DNA from: Gammaproteobacteria bacterium | GTDB taxonomy: Bacteria > Pseudomonadota > Gammaproteobacteria > UBA5335 > SLRW01 | Assembly (NCBI GenBank): GCA_007134115.1 | Contig: SLLK01000260.1 | Location: 1 to 10,752 of the forward strand | DNA: 10,752 bases | Reading direction: 5' to 3' | In this document: positions 1-7,326 of the stretch, one piece after another | Layout: each line of letters opens with the position of its first letter | How positions within the stretch are numbered: position 1 is the stretch's first letter | Program-made: the position numbers and the translations under genes | Notes under the pieces: model-generated | What the model saw: only the letters and a program-made list of their open reading frames with translations | Databases searched by the model: none | What the model was told of the DNA's origin: nothing

Positions 1-52
1 TCGGTGGCGCTGTTCAAAAGACAGTGCCACCCCTGGTTAAACCAGCCACCGA
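1..52. repeat. Multi-hairpin inverted repeats at the window edge
   Basis: Bases 3-13 (GGTGGCGCTGT) can pair with 21-31 (ACAGTGCCACC), with one G-U pair and a 7-base loop. Bases 1-7 (TCGGTGG) can instead pair with 46-52 (CCACCGA), enclosing a smaller hairpin 8-13/21-26 and a second hairpin CTGGT/ACCAG at 33-37/41-45. The two pairings compete because GCCACC occurs twice (26-31 and 45-50). The structure lies about 85 bases beyond the stop of the leftward hydrolase gene, so it could be its terminator. The T-run that would prove this would lie left of base 1 and cannot be seen. No T-run follows on the plus strand. Confidence 0.5.
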
Positions 53-135
53 AATCACCGAATACACATAAGGAAACGCTTGCCTGCACCACGGAACGGC
101 AGCGCCCACTCGCGTCATGCCATCAGAGGCAGTAG

Positions 136-798
136 TTACCCCGGGGACGGCTGAAAACGTCCGGTGCGCAGAAAAAGCGCCGTGGCATCGGCAACTTCCC
201 GCGAAAACAGCATGCTCACATGCGAGACCGGCAAAGCCAGATGGGCGGCGCCCGACAGGCGTGTTTCATCCAGTTGCACCACGCCATCATGGGGCGGCGT
301 CAACGGGCCGGCCACGTAGTGGGCCAGACCCACGCCCCAGGTGCCGCCAATAGCCCCCACGCGATCCGGCGCTCCCTGCCAGGACGGCACGTCCCCATCG
401 AGACCACCACGCCAGCTGCGCCCCAGAAACCACGCGCCCATGCGCGAACGCCGTGCCCGCCGTGCCAGGCGGCTGCCGGTCACCGGTGACCCGAGCAGCA
501 CGGCGCGCCCGAAACGCTGCGGACAACAACAATGCAGCAAGTGCAGTATCACCAGCCCGCCCAGGCTGTGGCCGACCAGGTGCACTTCCGGCCCGGGCAT
601 TCGTGACACCAGTGTTGCCAGCGCCTCTACGTGGGTGGCCGGCGAGCGCAGTACACTGGGGTAGGAAAACTGCCTCACATGAAATCCACTCTGACCCAGG
701 CGCGTGCGCAATACGCTCATCTCCAGGCCGCTCATCCACAGGCCGTGAACGCAGACCACGCTACCCGATTCACCCTCCCCGGTCCGCTGCTCGCTCAC
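136..798 (-). CDS. Alpha/beta hydrolase (esterase/lipase-like)
   Basis: This 220-residue protein has the layout of an alpha/beta-hydrolase. The oxyanion-loop motif VHGLWMSG is at about 17-24, and the nucleophile elbow GHSLGG at 76-81 puts the catalytic serine at 78. Asp171 (in PHDGVV) and His193 (in VSHVSML) are suitably placed to complete the triad. There is no signal peptide, so it is probably cytoplasmic. The family covers esterases, lipases and thioesterases, and the substrate cannot be read from sequence. A run of basic residues (about 109-119, RLARRARRSR region) sits in the cap area. The start is GTG and its first four bases, GTGA, overlap the stop of the upstream Nudix gene, which implies translational coupling. 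A GAGA stretch 7 bases upstream can serve as ribosome binding site. Confidence is high for the fold and low for the specific reaction. Confidence 0.88.
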   Translation of the reverse strand: MSEQRTGEGESGSVVCVHGLWMSGLEMSVLRTRLGQSGFHVRQFSYPSVLRSPATHVEALATLVSRMPGPEVHLVGHSLGGLVILHLLHCCCPQRFGRAVLLGSPVTGSRLARRARRSRMGAWFLGRSWRGGLDGDVPSWQGAPDRVGAIGGTWGVGLAHYVAGPLTPPHDGVVQLDETRLSGAAHLALPVSHVSMLFSREVADATALFLRTGRFQPSPG

Positions 799-1316
799 TG
801 CACCGTCTCTATCCGGTGCGTCGCCGCTGGATCAGGCAATTGCAGGCAGTGATGAATGGCGCGTCTATTGGTTTCGGAGCACGCCAGAGCCGCAGCGCTG
901 AATGCATCCAGCCACCGGAACGCATCATGTTCATCAGGATTCAGCGCGACGGGCAGCGCCCGCGGCAATCTGAGCGCAAACACATGTTCGAGGTTGGTGT
1001 GCAGCTCAGGCGCATAGCGGTGACGCCAGCCGGGCAGAATGGGGAATCTGAAACGCAGCCCGCAACCCACCGGCCGAGCGGCGTCCAGCCCGGTCTCCTC
1101 GGCCACTTCACGGCGCGCTGCTTGTGCGGCCGATTCGCCGGATTGCACTCGCCCGGTGACGGACTGCCAGAAATCCGGCGGCGATAGCCGACGCAACAGC
1201 AGCACCCGCGCATCGTGCGAGAAAATCACCACGAGCACTGATTCAGCACGCGCAGCCACACGGGAAGTGCGGACTGCCGATTGCACGCTATTGGCCGGAG
1301 GCTTTGCGGACACCAT
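795..1316 (-). CDS. nudB: Nudix hydrolase, NudB-type (dihydroneopterin triphosphate pyrophosphatase)
   Basis: The protein has 173 residues. The Nudix signature GX5EX7REUXEEXGU is complete at about residues 55-77 (GRVQSGE, then REVAEETGL), giving the metal-binding glutamates. Flanking features recalled from E. coli NudB are also present: LVVIFS near the start, PPDFWQSVTG just before the Nudix box, and RHRYAPE after it. NudB removes pyrophosphate from 7,8-dihydroneopterin triphosphate, an early step of folate synthesis in the cytoplasm. The N-terminus is about 15-20 residues longer than in E. coli. No internal ATG exists, so the start is ATG at 1316 or a GTG a little further in, and the upstream Shine-Dalgarno is weak. 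It lies 84 bases after aspS and overlaps the hydrolase start by 4 bases, so it is probably in the aspS operon. E. coli nudB is likewise next to aspS. Confidence 0.88.
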   Translation of the reverse strand: MVSAKPPANSVQSAVRTSRVAARAESVLVVIFSHDARVLLLRRLSPPDFWQSVTGRVQSGESAAQAARREVAEETGLDAARPVGCGLRFRFPILPGWRHRYAPELHTNLEHVFALRLPRALPVALNPDEHDAFRWLDAFSAAALACSETNRRAIHHCLQLPDPAATHRIETVQ

Positions 1317-1400
1317 CGCTCTATCATGGCGTAAACGGCCGGCGCAGGAAACGGCTGGCCGCCTGGATCAATAATTGCGCGGCGCCGGAAAAGCTGCCCG

Positions 1401-3176
1401 TCAGCTGCCGCTACGCGGCCGCAGCTTCAGGCCCAGTTCCTGCAACTGGCGTGCGTCGGCCGGGCCCGGGGCCCGCGTCAGGGGGCAACTGGCGCTCTGC
1501 GTCTTGGGAAAGGCCATAACATCGCGAATGGAACGGGCCCCGGCCATCAGCATCACCAGGCGATCAAGGCCGAAGGCCAGACCACCATGCGGTGGGCAGC
1601 CGTAACGCAGCGCTTCGAGCAAAAAGCCGAACTTCTCTTCCGCCTCATGCGCGTCGATGCCCAGTACGCGGAAAGCAGCCGCCTGCATGTCCTGGCGGTG
1701 GATACGAATGGAACCACCGCCGATCTCGGTGCCGTTGAGCACCAGATCATAGGCACGCGAAATCGCCTCACCGGGGTTCTTTTCCAGTTCGTCGGGGGCG
1801 TCCACTGCCGGCGCGGTAAAGGGATGGTGCAAGGCGAACCAGCGCTTTTCTTTTTCATCCCACTCGAACATGGGGAAGTCCACCACCCACAGCGGCCGCC
1901 ACTCACCCTCCAGCATGTCCAGATCATGCCCGAGCCGGACGCGCAAGGCGCCCAGCGACTCATTGACCACGGTGGCCCGATCCGCACCGAAGAACACCAG
2001 ATCGCCACTCTGCGCTGCACAGCGCTCCATCACCGCGGTCACCACCTCAGGCGGCAGGAACTTGAGGATGGGTGACTGCAGTCCGTCAGCACCGGCGGCC
2101 AGATCATTGACCTTGATGTAGGCCAGCCCACGCGCACCGTAGCGACCCACGTAATCCGTGTACTCATCTATTTCCTTGCGCGTCAGACGGGCGCCACCAG
2201 GCACCCGCAAGGCCGCGACGCGACCGGCCGGATCACTGGCCGGACCGGCAAATACCTTGAAATCGACGCTGGTCATGAGATCGCCTACATCCACGAGCTC
2301 CAGCGGAATACGCAGATCGGGCCGGTCTATGCCGAAACGACTGACGGCTTCGGCCCAGGTCATGCGCGGGAAGGGATCCTCGAACTCAACCGCCAGCACC
2401 TCCCTGAACAGCGTGCGGATCATCTCTTCCATGATGGCCGTGATCTCGCGCTCATCCATGAACGACATCTCCATATCGAGCTGGGTGAACTCCGGCTGGC
2501 GGTCCGCGCGCAGGTCCTCATCGCGGAAACACCGCACGATCTGATAATAGCGATCCATGCCCGACATCATCAGCAACTGCTTGAACAACTGGGGCGATTG
2601 CGGCAGCGCAAAGAATTCGCCGGGATGGGTGCGGCTGGGCACCAGGTAATCGCGGGCGCCCTCGGGCGTGGCCCGGGTCAGCATGGGGGTTTCAATATCG
2701 ATGAAACCCTGATCGTCAAGAAAACGCCGCAGGGCGCGCGTCACCTGCGAGCGCAGCAGAAGGTTGGCCTGCATGCGCGGCCGGCGCAGATCGATATAAC
2801 GATACTTCAGGCGCAGCTCTTCGTTGACATCTTCCTCATCCAGGTGAAACGGCGGGGTTTCCGCGGCGTTAAGCACGGTCAACGAGGTACCCAGCACCTC
2901 CACATGACCACTGGAAAGTTTTTCGTTGATCGTGCCCTCGGGACGAGGGCGCACCCGGCCACGCACCTGCAATACAAACTCGCCGCGAATGGACTCGGCC
3001 AGCGCGAAGACGTCGGCACGGTCCGGGTCAAAAACCACCTGCACCAGCCCGCTGCGATCACGCAGGTCGACAAAAATCACGCCCCCGTGATCACGTCGCC
3101 GATGGACCCATCCGCTCAATTCGACTTCGGCGCCTTCCAGGCTCTGGTCAACTTCTCCGCAATAACGGGTTCGCAT
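1401..3176 (-). CDS. aspS: Aspartyl-tRNA synthetase (bacterial type)
   Basis: This 591-residue class IIb synthetase attaches aspartate to tRNA in the cytoplasm, and the length is typical of bacterial AspRS. In order: an N-terminal OB-fold anticodon-binding domain (about 1-110); motif 1 ending in IDIETP (159-164); flipping-loop sequence [13 protein letters not shown] (170-182); [13 protein letters not shown] (194-206); motif 2 [18 protein letters not shown] (217-234); the bacterial GAD insertion (about 290-420); and motif 3 [12 protein letters not shown] (532-543). Nothing is missing or broken. His30 and Gly81 occupy positions that in Pseudomonas aeruginosa AspRS are linked to loose tRNA discrimination (E. 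coli has Leu and Lys there), so it may also charge tRNA-Asn with Asp. The start at 3176 matches the family N-terminus (MRT.YCG). The Shine-Dalgarno is poor. It follows the zinc-ribbon gene with a 224-base gap. Confidence 0.98.
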   Translation of the reverse strand: MRTRYCGEVDQSLEGAEVELSGWVHRRRDHGGVIFVDLRDRSGLVQVVFDPDRADVFALAESIRGEFVLQVRGRVRPRPEGTINEKLSSGHVEVLGTSLTVLNAAETPPFHLDEEDVNEELRLKYRYIDLRRPRMQANLLLRSQVTRALRRFLDDQGFIDIETPMLTRATPEGARDYLVPSRTHPGEFFALPQSPQLFKQLLMMSGMDRYYQIVRCFRDEDLRADRQPEFTQLDMEMSFMDEREITAIMEEMIRTLFREVLAVEFEDPFPRMTWAEAVSRFGIDRPDLRIPLELVDVGDLMTSVDFKVFAGPASDPAGRVAALRVPGGARLTRKEIDEYTDYVGRYGARGLAYIKVNDLAAGADGLQSPILKFLPPEVVTAVMERCAAQSGDLVFFGADRATVVNESLGALRVRLGHDLDMLEGEWRPLWVVDFPMFEWDEKEKRWFALHHPFTAPAVDAPDELEKNPGEAISRAYDLVLNGTEIGGGSIRIHRQDMQAAAFRVLGIDAHEAEEKFGFLLEALRYGCPPHGGLAFGLDRLVMLMAGARSIRDVMAFPKTQSASCPLTRAPGPADARQLQELGLKLRPRSGS

Positions 3177-3400
3177 GGCACATCATATCCGGGCTGGCGC
3201 ACGCCGTTGTCCGGCCGGGCGCATCATCGAAGGTCGCCTTGTATACGGGCGACAACATGTCATCATCACGGGCACGGGCGGCGCGTGAAAAGGCTGAACA
3301 TGGTAAGGCGACGACTGCCACCGCGCAACCGGCGCGCGTGGTCGGTGTCGGCAGGACGCCGCATCCGCATCGCATCCGGTCGCGACCGCCCCGGTGCCGT
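3177..3400 (-). other. Intergenic gap between fmdB-like gene and aspS
   Basis: These 224 bases separate two co-directional genes that lie close together, or flank a DUF502 gene, in many relatives. I see no convincing coding frame with a start and ribosome site, and no hairpin plus T-run. A perfect 12-base palindrome, CGGTCGCGACCG, is at 3377-3388, just after the fmdB stop. The stretch next to it (3361-3377) repeats GCATC several times. A promoter for aspS may lie here, but no good -35/-10 pair was found. Confidence 0.4.
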
Positions 3401-3703
3401 TTACTCGCCGGAAGATGCTGGCCGCGATTTGGCGCTGTCAGCCGGCTTCTTGTCCGCAGCCGGGGTCGATTCCTTGTTGTCGCCGGAGGGTTTGTCGGTT
3501 GCGCTGACGTTGCGGCGGTTATCCTTTTTGAAATCGGTCTCGTACCAGCCGCCGCCCTTGAGGCGGAACGCCGCTGCGGATACCAGGCGCCGCAAGGCGG
3601 CCGCACCGCATGCCGGACAATCGCGGGCCGGCGCATCCGAAAACTTCTGTATAAGCTCGACCTGATGGCCACATGCGTCGCACTGATATTCATAGATCGG
3701 CAT
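3401..3703 (-). CDS. FmdB-family zinc-ribbon protein
   Basis: This small protein of 100 residues begins MPIYEYQCDACG, the standard N-terminus of the FmdB/CxxC_CXXC_SSSS family. Four cysteines in two pairs, C8/C11 and C29/C32, form the zinc ribbon, followed by the usual GWYETDF element near 51-57. FmdB was named as a putative regulator of formamidase in Methylophilus, and the molecular role of most members is unknown. The last 40 or so residues are hydrophilic, rich in Lys, Asp, Ser and Pro, and look disordered. The frame is open further upstream (to 3913), but the conserved N-terminus fixes the start at 3703. It lies upstream of aspS on the same strand, an arrangement seen in other Gammaproteobacteria, so the two may share a transcript. 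A likely leader hairpin lies about 40 bases upstream. Confidence 0.93.
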   Translation of the reverse strand: MPIYEYQCDACGHQVELIQKFSDAPARDCPACGAAALRRLVSAAAFRLKGGGWYETDFKKDNRRNVSATDKPSGDNKESTPAADKKPADSAKSRPASSGE

Positions 3704-3742
3704 GGCTGTATTCCCGTAGCATAAGACGATACTTTTCCGACA

Positions 3743-3779
3743 TCCCGGGGGCGCGGTGATCTGTTCACCGCGCCCGGGA
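3743..3779 (-). promoter_or_regulatory. Strong hairpin in the fmdB-like leader
   Basis: An 8-base perfect stem, CGCGGTGA (3752-3759) with TCACCGCG (3765-3772), surrounds the loop TCTGT. It extends outward through GGG/CCC and CCC/GGG pairs with a 2-base bulge. It lies 40 bases upstream of the fmdB-like start, and just downstream of a possible -10 box. No T-run follows on either strand, so a terminator is unlikely. It could be an operator, an mRNA-stabilising or regulatory leader structure, or a lone palindromic repeat. Confidence 0.5.
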
Positions 3780-3797
3780 ACGCCACACTGAGCGGCA

Positions 3798-3803
3798 TTA
3801 TAG
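3798..3803 (-). promoter_or_regulatory. Possible -10 box for the fmdB-aspS transcript
   Basis: On the minus strand these bases read TATAAT, a perfect sigma-70 -10 hexamer, about 95 bases upstream of the fmdB-like start. No good -35 hexamer lies 16-19 bases further upstream. The assignment rests on the -10 alone and on its place in a divergent intergenic region. Confidence 0.3.
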
Positions 3804-3927
3804 GTCAACAGCGGCATCATGGGGGCATAAGCACGTAATGCAAGGGCTGCCGAATCACGGGCGCACTCAGGTATGCTGGCAGGCATGCAGGCCGCAGCGG
3901 GACAGAACATCATGAGGAATGGAAGCC

Positions 3928-4662
3928 ATGGATAAGATGCGCCTGATACAGCGCAACCGGCTCAAGGCCGACACCCGGCTGTTCGAGGTTCGTGGCGGGC
4001 GGTTACTCGCCCGCTATCGCTCCCTTGCCGGCGAGACAGGGGCCAGCATACCGCTTGAGCTCCTGGATTCAGTGCCGGTACACCAGCGCACGATTGCCTG
4101 GCCGTGGCTGGGCGGCAGCCTGTTGATGGCGCTTGCCACCGCATCCACCGCGGTTTTCTTCCCGCTGCCCGGCATGAGCGCAACGACCACATTATATCTG
4201 GCGATTGCCGCAGGCGTGGGTTCATTGATTCTGCTGGGCAACGGCATGTACCGTTCTCACAGCGAAGTACTGGTGTTGACCCGTTACTCCCGCTTGCCGT
4301 TGTTTCGCTTCCTGCATCGACGGCCCGACGCCGAAACCTTCAGAACGTTCGTGGAGCTGCTACGGCGCCGTATTCGCCGGCAGCGGCTGCGCCTGGAGCG
4401 CGGAGAACATGATCAGCAAGCGGCGCACCTGCGCGAACTGGGACGCATGGTGCGTGAAGGCAAACTGAGCCAGGAACGTTTCCATCAGCTTGAACTGGCC
4501 ATCCGCCACCAGCGCGAAGACGGCGCCACGCCACGCAAAAAGGATATTGAACAGGAGTTCCGGGCCGGTGAACTGCGCGCCCTGCGCAGCCTGTATCAAC
4601 GCGGCACCCTGGACGAGCCCACCTACGAGCAGGCCAAGCAGCGCATCCTGGCGAGTTTCTGA
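3928..4662 (+). CDS. Two-helix membrane protein with tandem SHOCT-like motifs, function unknown
   Basis: I do not recognise a named family over the full length of these 244 residues. The N-terminal 55 residues look like short beta-strands (LFEVRGGRLLARYR onward). Two membrane helices follow, at about 58-80 and 87-107, and then a long, very basic and charged helical segment (about 125-165). Two SHOCT-like motifs come next, at 168-192 and 216-240. Each has the pattern LR.L....-G-.L-...(F/Y)-..Q..I, and they align without gaps. SHOCT motifs are short C-terminal helices thought to mediate binding or oligomerisation. An ATG at 3919 is also in frame, but GAGG at 3914-3917 is only 1 base from it and 10 from the ATG at 3928, so I prefer 3928. 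The gene stands alone and is divergent from fmdB. No clear terminator follows. Confidence 0.8.
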   Translation: MDKMRLIQRNRLKADTRLFEVRGGRLLARYRSLAGETGASIPLELLDSVPVHQRTIAWPWLGGSLLMALATASTAVFFPLPGMSATTTLYLAIAAGVGSLILLGNGMYRSHSEVLVLTRYSRLPLFRFLHRRPDAETFRTFVELLRRRIRRQRLRLERGEHDQQAAHLRELGRMVREGKLSQERFHQLELAIRHQREDGATPRKKDIEQEFRAGELRALRSLYQRGTLDEPTYEQAKQRILASF

Positions 4663-4746
4663 GGATTCTCGCGCGGGCCATCAAACCGACGAACCACAGG
4701 CCTTCAGCACCTGGCCGGCCCGGGCGCCGGGACAGATCTGATTGGC

Positions 4747-4777
4747 CGCGAAATACACGCGGGATGTTCGCGAAATA
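4747..4777. repeat. Paired 9-base direct repeat
   Basis: CGCGAAATA occurs at 4747-4755 and again at 4769-4777, 22 bases start to start, about two helical turns. It lies in the 285-base gene-free stretch between the convergent SHOCT-like gene and the transporter gene. It could be a tandem binding site or chance, and no promoter is clearly attached. Confidence 0.35.
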
Positions 4778-4891
4778 AAAGCAATGCCTTACACGGAACC
4801 GCCAAAAGACGTTAAACCCTCTAAAACGCGGGGCTTACAATAGCCCATCGCCAACACGGCAACCTCATTTCACCATTCACCTTTCACCCAC

Positions 4892-4926
4892 AAAAAAGCC
4901 GGGCGGACTCAATGAGTCCGCCCGGC
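4892..4926 (-). terminator. Rho-independent terminator of the envelope-transport operon
   Basis: The arms 4898-4911 (GCCGGGCGGACTCA) and 4913-4926 are perfectly complementary around one central base. On the minus strand the hairpin is followed directly by TTTTTT (4897-4892). It starts 22 bases after the stop of the transporter gene, so it ends the leftward transcript. The plus strand has A-rich sequence before the hairpin but no T-run after it, so it should act in the leftward direction only. Confidence 0.93.
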
Positions 4927-4947
4927 CCGGTCGGCATCTGCCGATGG

Positions 4948-7293
4948 TCAGTCCCTGCCCGCCAGATCGTCCGGACGGATCAGGAAGTGAGCCAGCGCCG
5001 GCAGCAGCAGGATGGCACCCAGCATGTTGACCAGGAACATGAAGGTCAACATGGTCCCCATATCGGCCTGGAATTGCAGGCCGGAGAACATCCAGGTGGT
5101 CACCCCGATAGCCAGGGTCAGACCGGTGAAGAATACCGGCTTGCCGGTACTGCGCAGCGTACGGTAATACGACTCACGCAGATCCAGCCCCTGCTTGAGG
5201 AAGTATTCCAGCCGGCTGTAGATATAGATGCCGTAGTCCACACCGATACCCACACCCAGCGCCACCACCGGCAGGGTCTGCACCTTGAGCCCGATCTGCA
5301 GCATGGCCATCACCGCATAGGCCAGCACCGATACCAGCGCCAGCGGCAGAATGATGCACAGCGTGCCCCGAATGGACCGGAAGGTCAGCCAGCACAACAG
5401 AATAATGGCGATGTACACGTACAGCAGCATCGGCACCTGTTGCGCTTCCACTTCGTCATTCATTGCCGCCATCACGCCCACGTTGCCGCTGGCCAGCGCA
5501 TACTGCAGCTCATCGGTTTCGTAGGTGTCGCGATAGGCATTGATGGTATCAATCACCCGGTCGATGGTTTCGGCCTTGTGATCCGCCGTGTAGATGTACA
5601 CCGGCATGGTTTCACACAAGGCATCCAGCAGACCGGTCTCCGTCTCTATCGGCCGGATCGACTGCACCAGCAGGTATTCGTTGCGCGGCAGCACATGCCA
5701 CTTCGGAAAACCCTCGTTGAAACCGACATTGACCATCTTGGCCGCGACCGGCAACGACATCACCGACTGCACGCCTTCCACATTGGAGACAACCCAGGAG
5801 AAGTTGTCGATATTGGCCATGATGTCATAACGGGTACAACCGTCGGGCACGGTTTCGCTGAATACCGTGAGCACGTCCACACCAATCTCGAAGCGGGAGG
5901 TAATCTCACGTGCATCCTGATTGAAGCGCGAATCCGGTCGCAGTTCAGGCACCCCTTCGTGCAGATCCCCGATGGCTACGTCCTGACCCTTCCACAGGCC
6001 GAAAGCGAGCAGGGCCACCGCCACAGCAACCGCCACCGTCGCCGGCCCGCGGGTGGTGAGTGCCGACAGTTTGCGCCACAGACTGTCGCCCCATTCGTCA
6101 CGCTTGCGCGCTTTCTCCCGATAGGCGTCGATATTACGCAGACGCGTATAGGACAACAGGATCGGCAGCAGCAACAGGTTGGTAATAATGATGACCGCCA
6201 CCCCGAGACTCGCCGTGATCGCCATCTCGCGAATCAGATCAATCTGGATCACCAGAATGGTCAAAAAGCCGATGGTGTCACTGACCAGTGCCAGGGTCCC
6301 CGGCGCCAGCAGCCGCTGGAACGTACTCTTCGCCGCATCCAGGCTTGAAGCACCCTGATTGAGAATCCCCTGCATCCACGCGTTGATCATCTGCACGCCG
6401 TGACTGACGCCGATCGCCAGCACCAGGAACGGCACCAGGATGCTCATCGGGTCAATACCGAAACCCAGCAGGTTAAGCAGGCCGAACTGCCAGACCACCG
6501 CCACCAGGGAGGTGGTCAGTGGCAAGGCGGTCAACAGCCAGGAACCCGAATAGACGTAAAGCAACAACGCCGTAATCAGCAGCGTAATGATGAAAAAGAT
6601 CACCACTTCGCCGGTGGCTTCCACCACATCGCCGACCACCTTGGCGAAGCCGATGATGTGGATAGAGATATCTTCAGTCTGATACTCCGCCCGGATGTCC
6701 TCCAGACGCTCGGACACCATGACGTAATCCAGGCGCTCGCCCGTGGACGGGTCATGCTCGAGCAGCGGCAGAACCACCATCGCCCCCTGGAAATCGTCCG
6801 TCACCAGACGACCGACTACACCGGACTTGATCACATTCTGGCGCACCCGAGCGAACATCTCCTCGGTGGGCTGGAAATCCGAGGGAATCACGTCGCCGGC
6901 GGCAATACCATCTTCTATGGCTTCGGTGTAGCGCACATTAGGCGTGAACAGCGAGGTCACCAGCGCCTGCGCCGCGCCCGGCATACCACGCGCCTCACCG
7001 GTGATATCTTCCAGCACACCGAAAAATTCGGGGTTGAAGATGTCCCCCTTTTCCTCATCCTGCACGATGGCAATCAGCACCTGGTTGCCACCGCCGAACT
7101 GGTCAAAATACTCCAGATACGGCCCCATGTACTCGTGGTTAAGGGGCAACTGCTTTTCAAAGCCGGCATCCACGTGCGTATGGGTGGTCATGTAACCCAT
7201 GAACGCCGTCAGCACCAGCAAAACAATCAGAATTTTGGCCCGGAACCGGAAGACGAACTCCTCGGCACGGCTGGTAAAGGTCTGCGAAGACAT
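4948..7293 (-). CDS. RND-superfamily (MMPL/HAE3-type) inner-membrane transporter
   Basis: This 781-residue protein has the duplicated RND layout. TM1 is at about 21-36, followed by a periplasmic porter loop to about 225 and a bundle of five helices to about 382. The second half repeats this: TM7 at about 417-435, a second loop to about 620, and a final bundle. Length and single-polypeptide form fit the MMPL/HAE3/HpnN branch, which moves lipids and other hydrophobic molecules, rather than the larger AcrB-type drug pumps. TM10 holds GIGVDYGIY with Asp686-Tyr687, the proton-relay pair known from MmpL3. The equivalent place in TM4 reads AIGVSHGVQ (Ser297-His298). Two loop cysteines (486, 560) may form a disulfide. 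The frame opens at a TTG at 7302, but AGAGGA at 7303-7308 sits 9 bases before the ATG at 7293. It is the last gene of the DUF1302-DUF1329-propeller operon, and its substrate is unknown. Confidence 0.9.
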   Translation of the reverse strand: MSSQTFTSRAEEFVFRFRAKILIVLLVLTAFMGYMTTHTHVDAGFEKQLPLNHEYMGPYLEYFDQFGGGNQVLIAIVQDEEKGDIFNPEFFGVLEDITGEARGMPGAAQALVTSLFTPNVRYTEAIEDGIAAGDVIPSDFQPTEEMFARVRQNVIKSGVVGRLVTDDFQGAMVVLPLLEHDPSTGERLDYVMVSERLEDIRAEYQTEDISIHIIGFAKVVGDVVEATGEVVIFFIITLLITALLLYVYSGSWLLTALPLTTSLVAVVWQFGLLNLLGFGIDPMSILVPFLVLAIGVSHGVQMINAWMQGILNQGASSLDAAKSTFQRLLAPGTLALVSDTIGFLTILVIQIDLIREMAITASLGVAVIIITNLLLLPILLSYTRLRNIDAYREKARKRDEWGDSLWRKLSALTTRGPATVAVAVAVALLAFGLWKGQDVAIGDLHEGVPELRPDSRFNQDAREITSRFEIGVDVLTVFSETVPDGCTRYDIMANIDNFSWVVSNVEGVQSVMSLPVAAKMVNVGFNEGFPKWHVLPRNEYLLVQSIRPIETETGLLDALCETMPVYIYTADHKAETIDRVIDTINAYRDTYETDELQYALASGNVGVMAAMNDEVEAQQVPMLLYVYIAIILLCWLTFRSIRGTLCIILPLALVSVLAYAVMAMLQIGLKVQTLPVVALGVGIGVDYGIYIYSRLEYFLKQGLDLRESYYRTLRSTGKPVFFTGLTLAIGVTTWMFSGLQFQADMGTMLTFMFLVNMLGAILLLPALAHFLIRPDDLAGRD

Positions 7294-7302
7294 CGCCTGC
7301 AA

Positions 7303-7308
7303 TCCTCT
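7303..7308 (-). promoter_or_regulatory. Ribosome binding site deciding the transporter start
   Basis: The minus strand reads AGAGGA, 9 bases before the ATG at 7293 and directly adjoining the TTG at 7302. Spacing therefore selects the ATG and removes three residues from the longest open frame. It lies in the 33-base gap after the propeller gene. Confidence 0.75.
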
Positions 7309-7326
7309 ATGAATAAAGTTTGGCCC

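Noticed and set aside
2598..3665. 355-codon plus-strand frame opposite aspS
   Set aside because: Most of it is antisense to a complete aspS, and it has no recognisable domain or ribosome site.
3743..3779. Reading the fmdB leader hairpin as a terminator
   Set aside because: No T-run follows on either strand, and no gene ends next to it.
3148..3798. 216-codon leftward frame across the fmdB-aspS gap
   Set aside because: It overlaps the zinc-ribbon gene in another frame. The part inside the gap has no family-like sequence, and the Arg/Pro/Ala-rich translation looks like a shadow.
3704..3913. N-terminal extension of the FmdB-like protein by 70 residues
   Set aside because: The family begins at MPIYEYQC. 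The extension has no homology signal and would run through the leader hairpin and the divergent intergenic region.
4697..4730. GC-rich partial inverted repeats after the SHOCT-like gene as its terminator
   Set aside because: The pairing is short and imperfect and there is no T-run.
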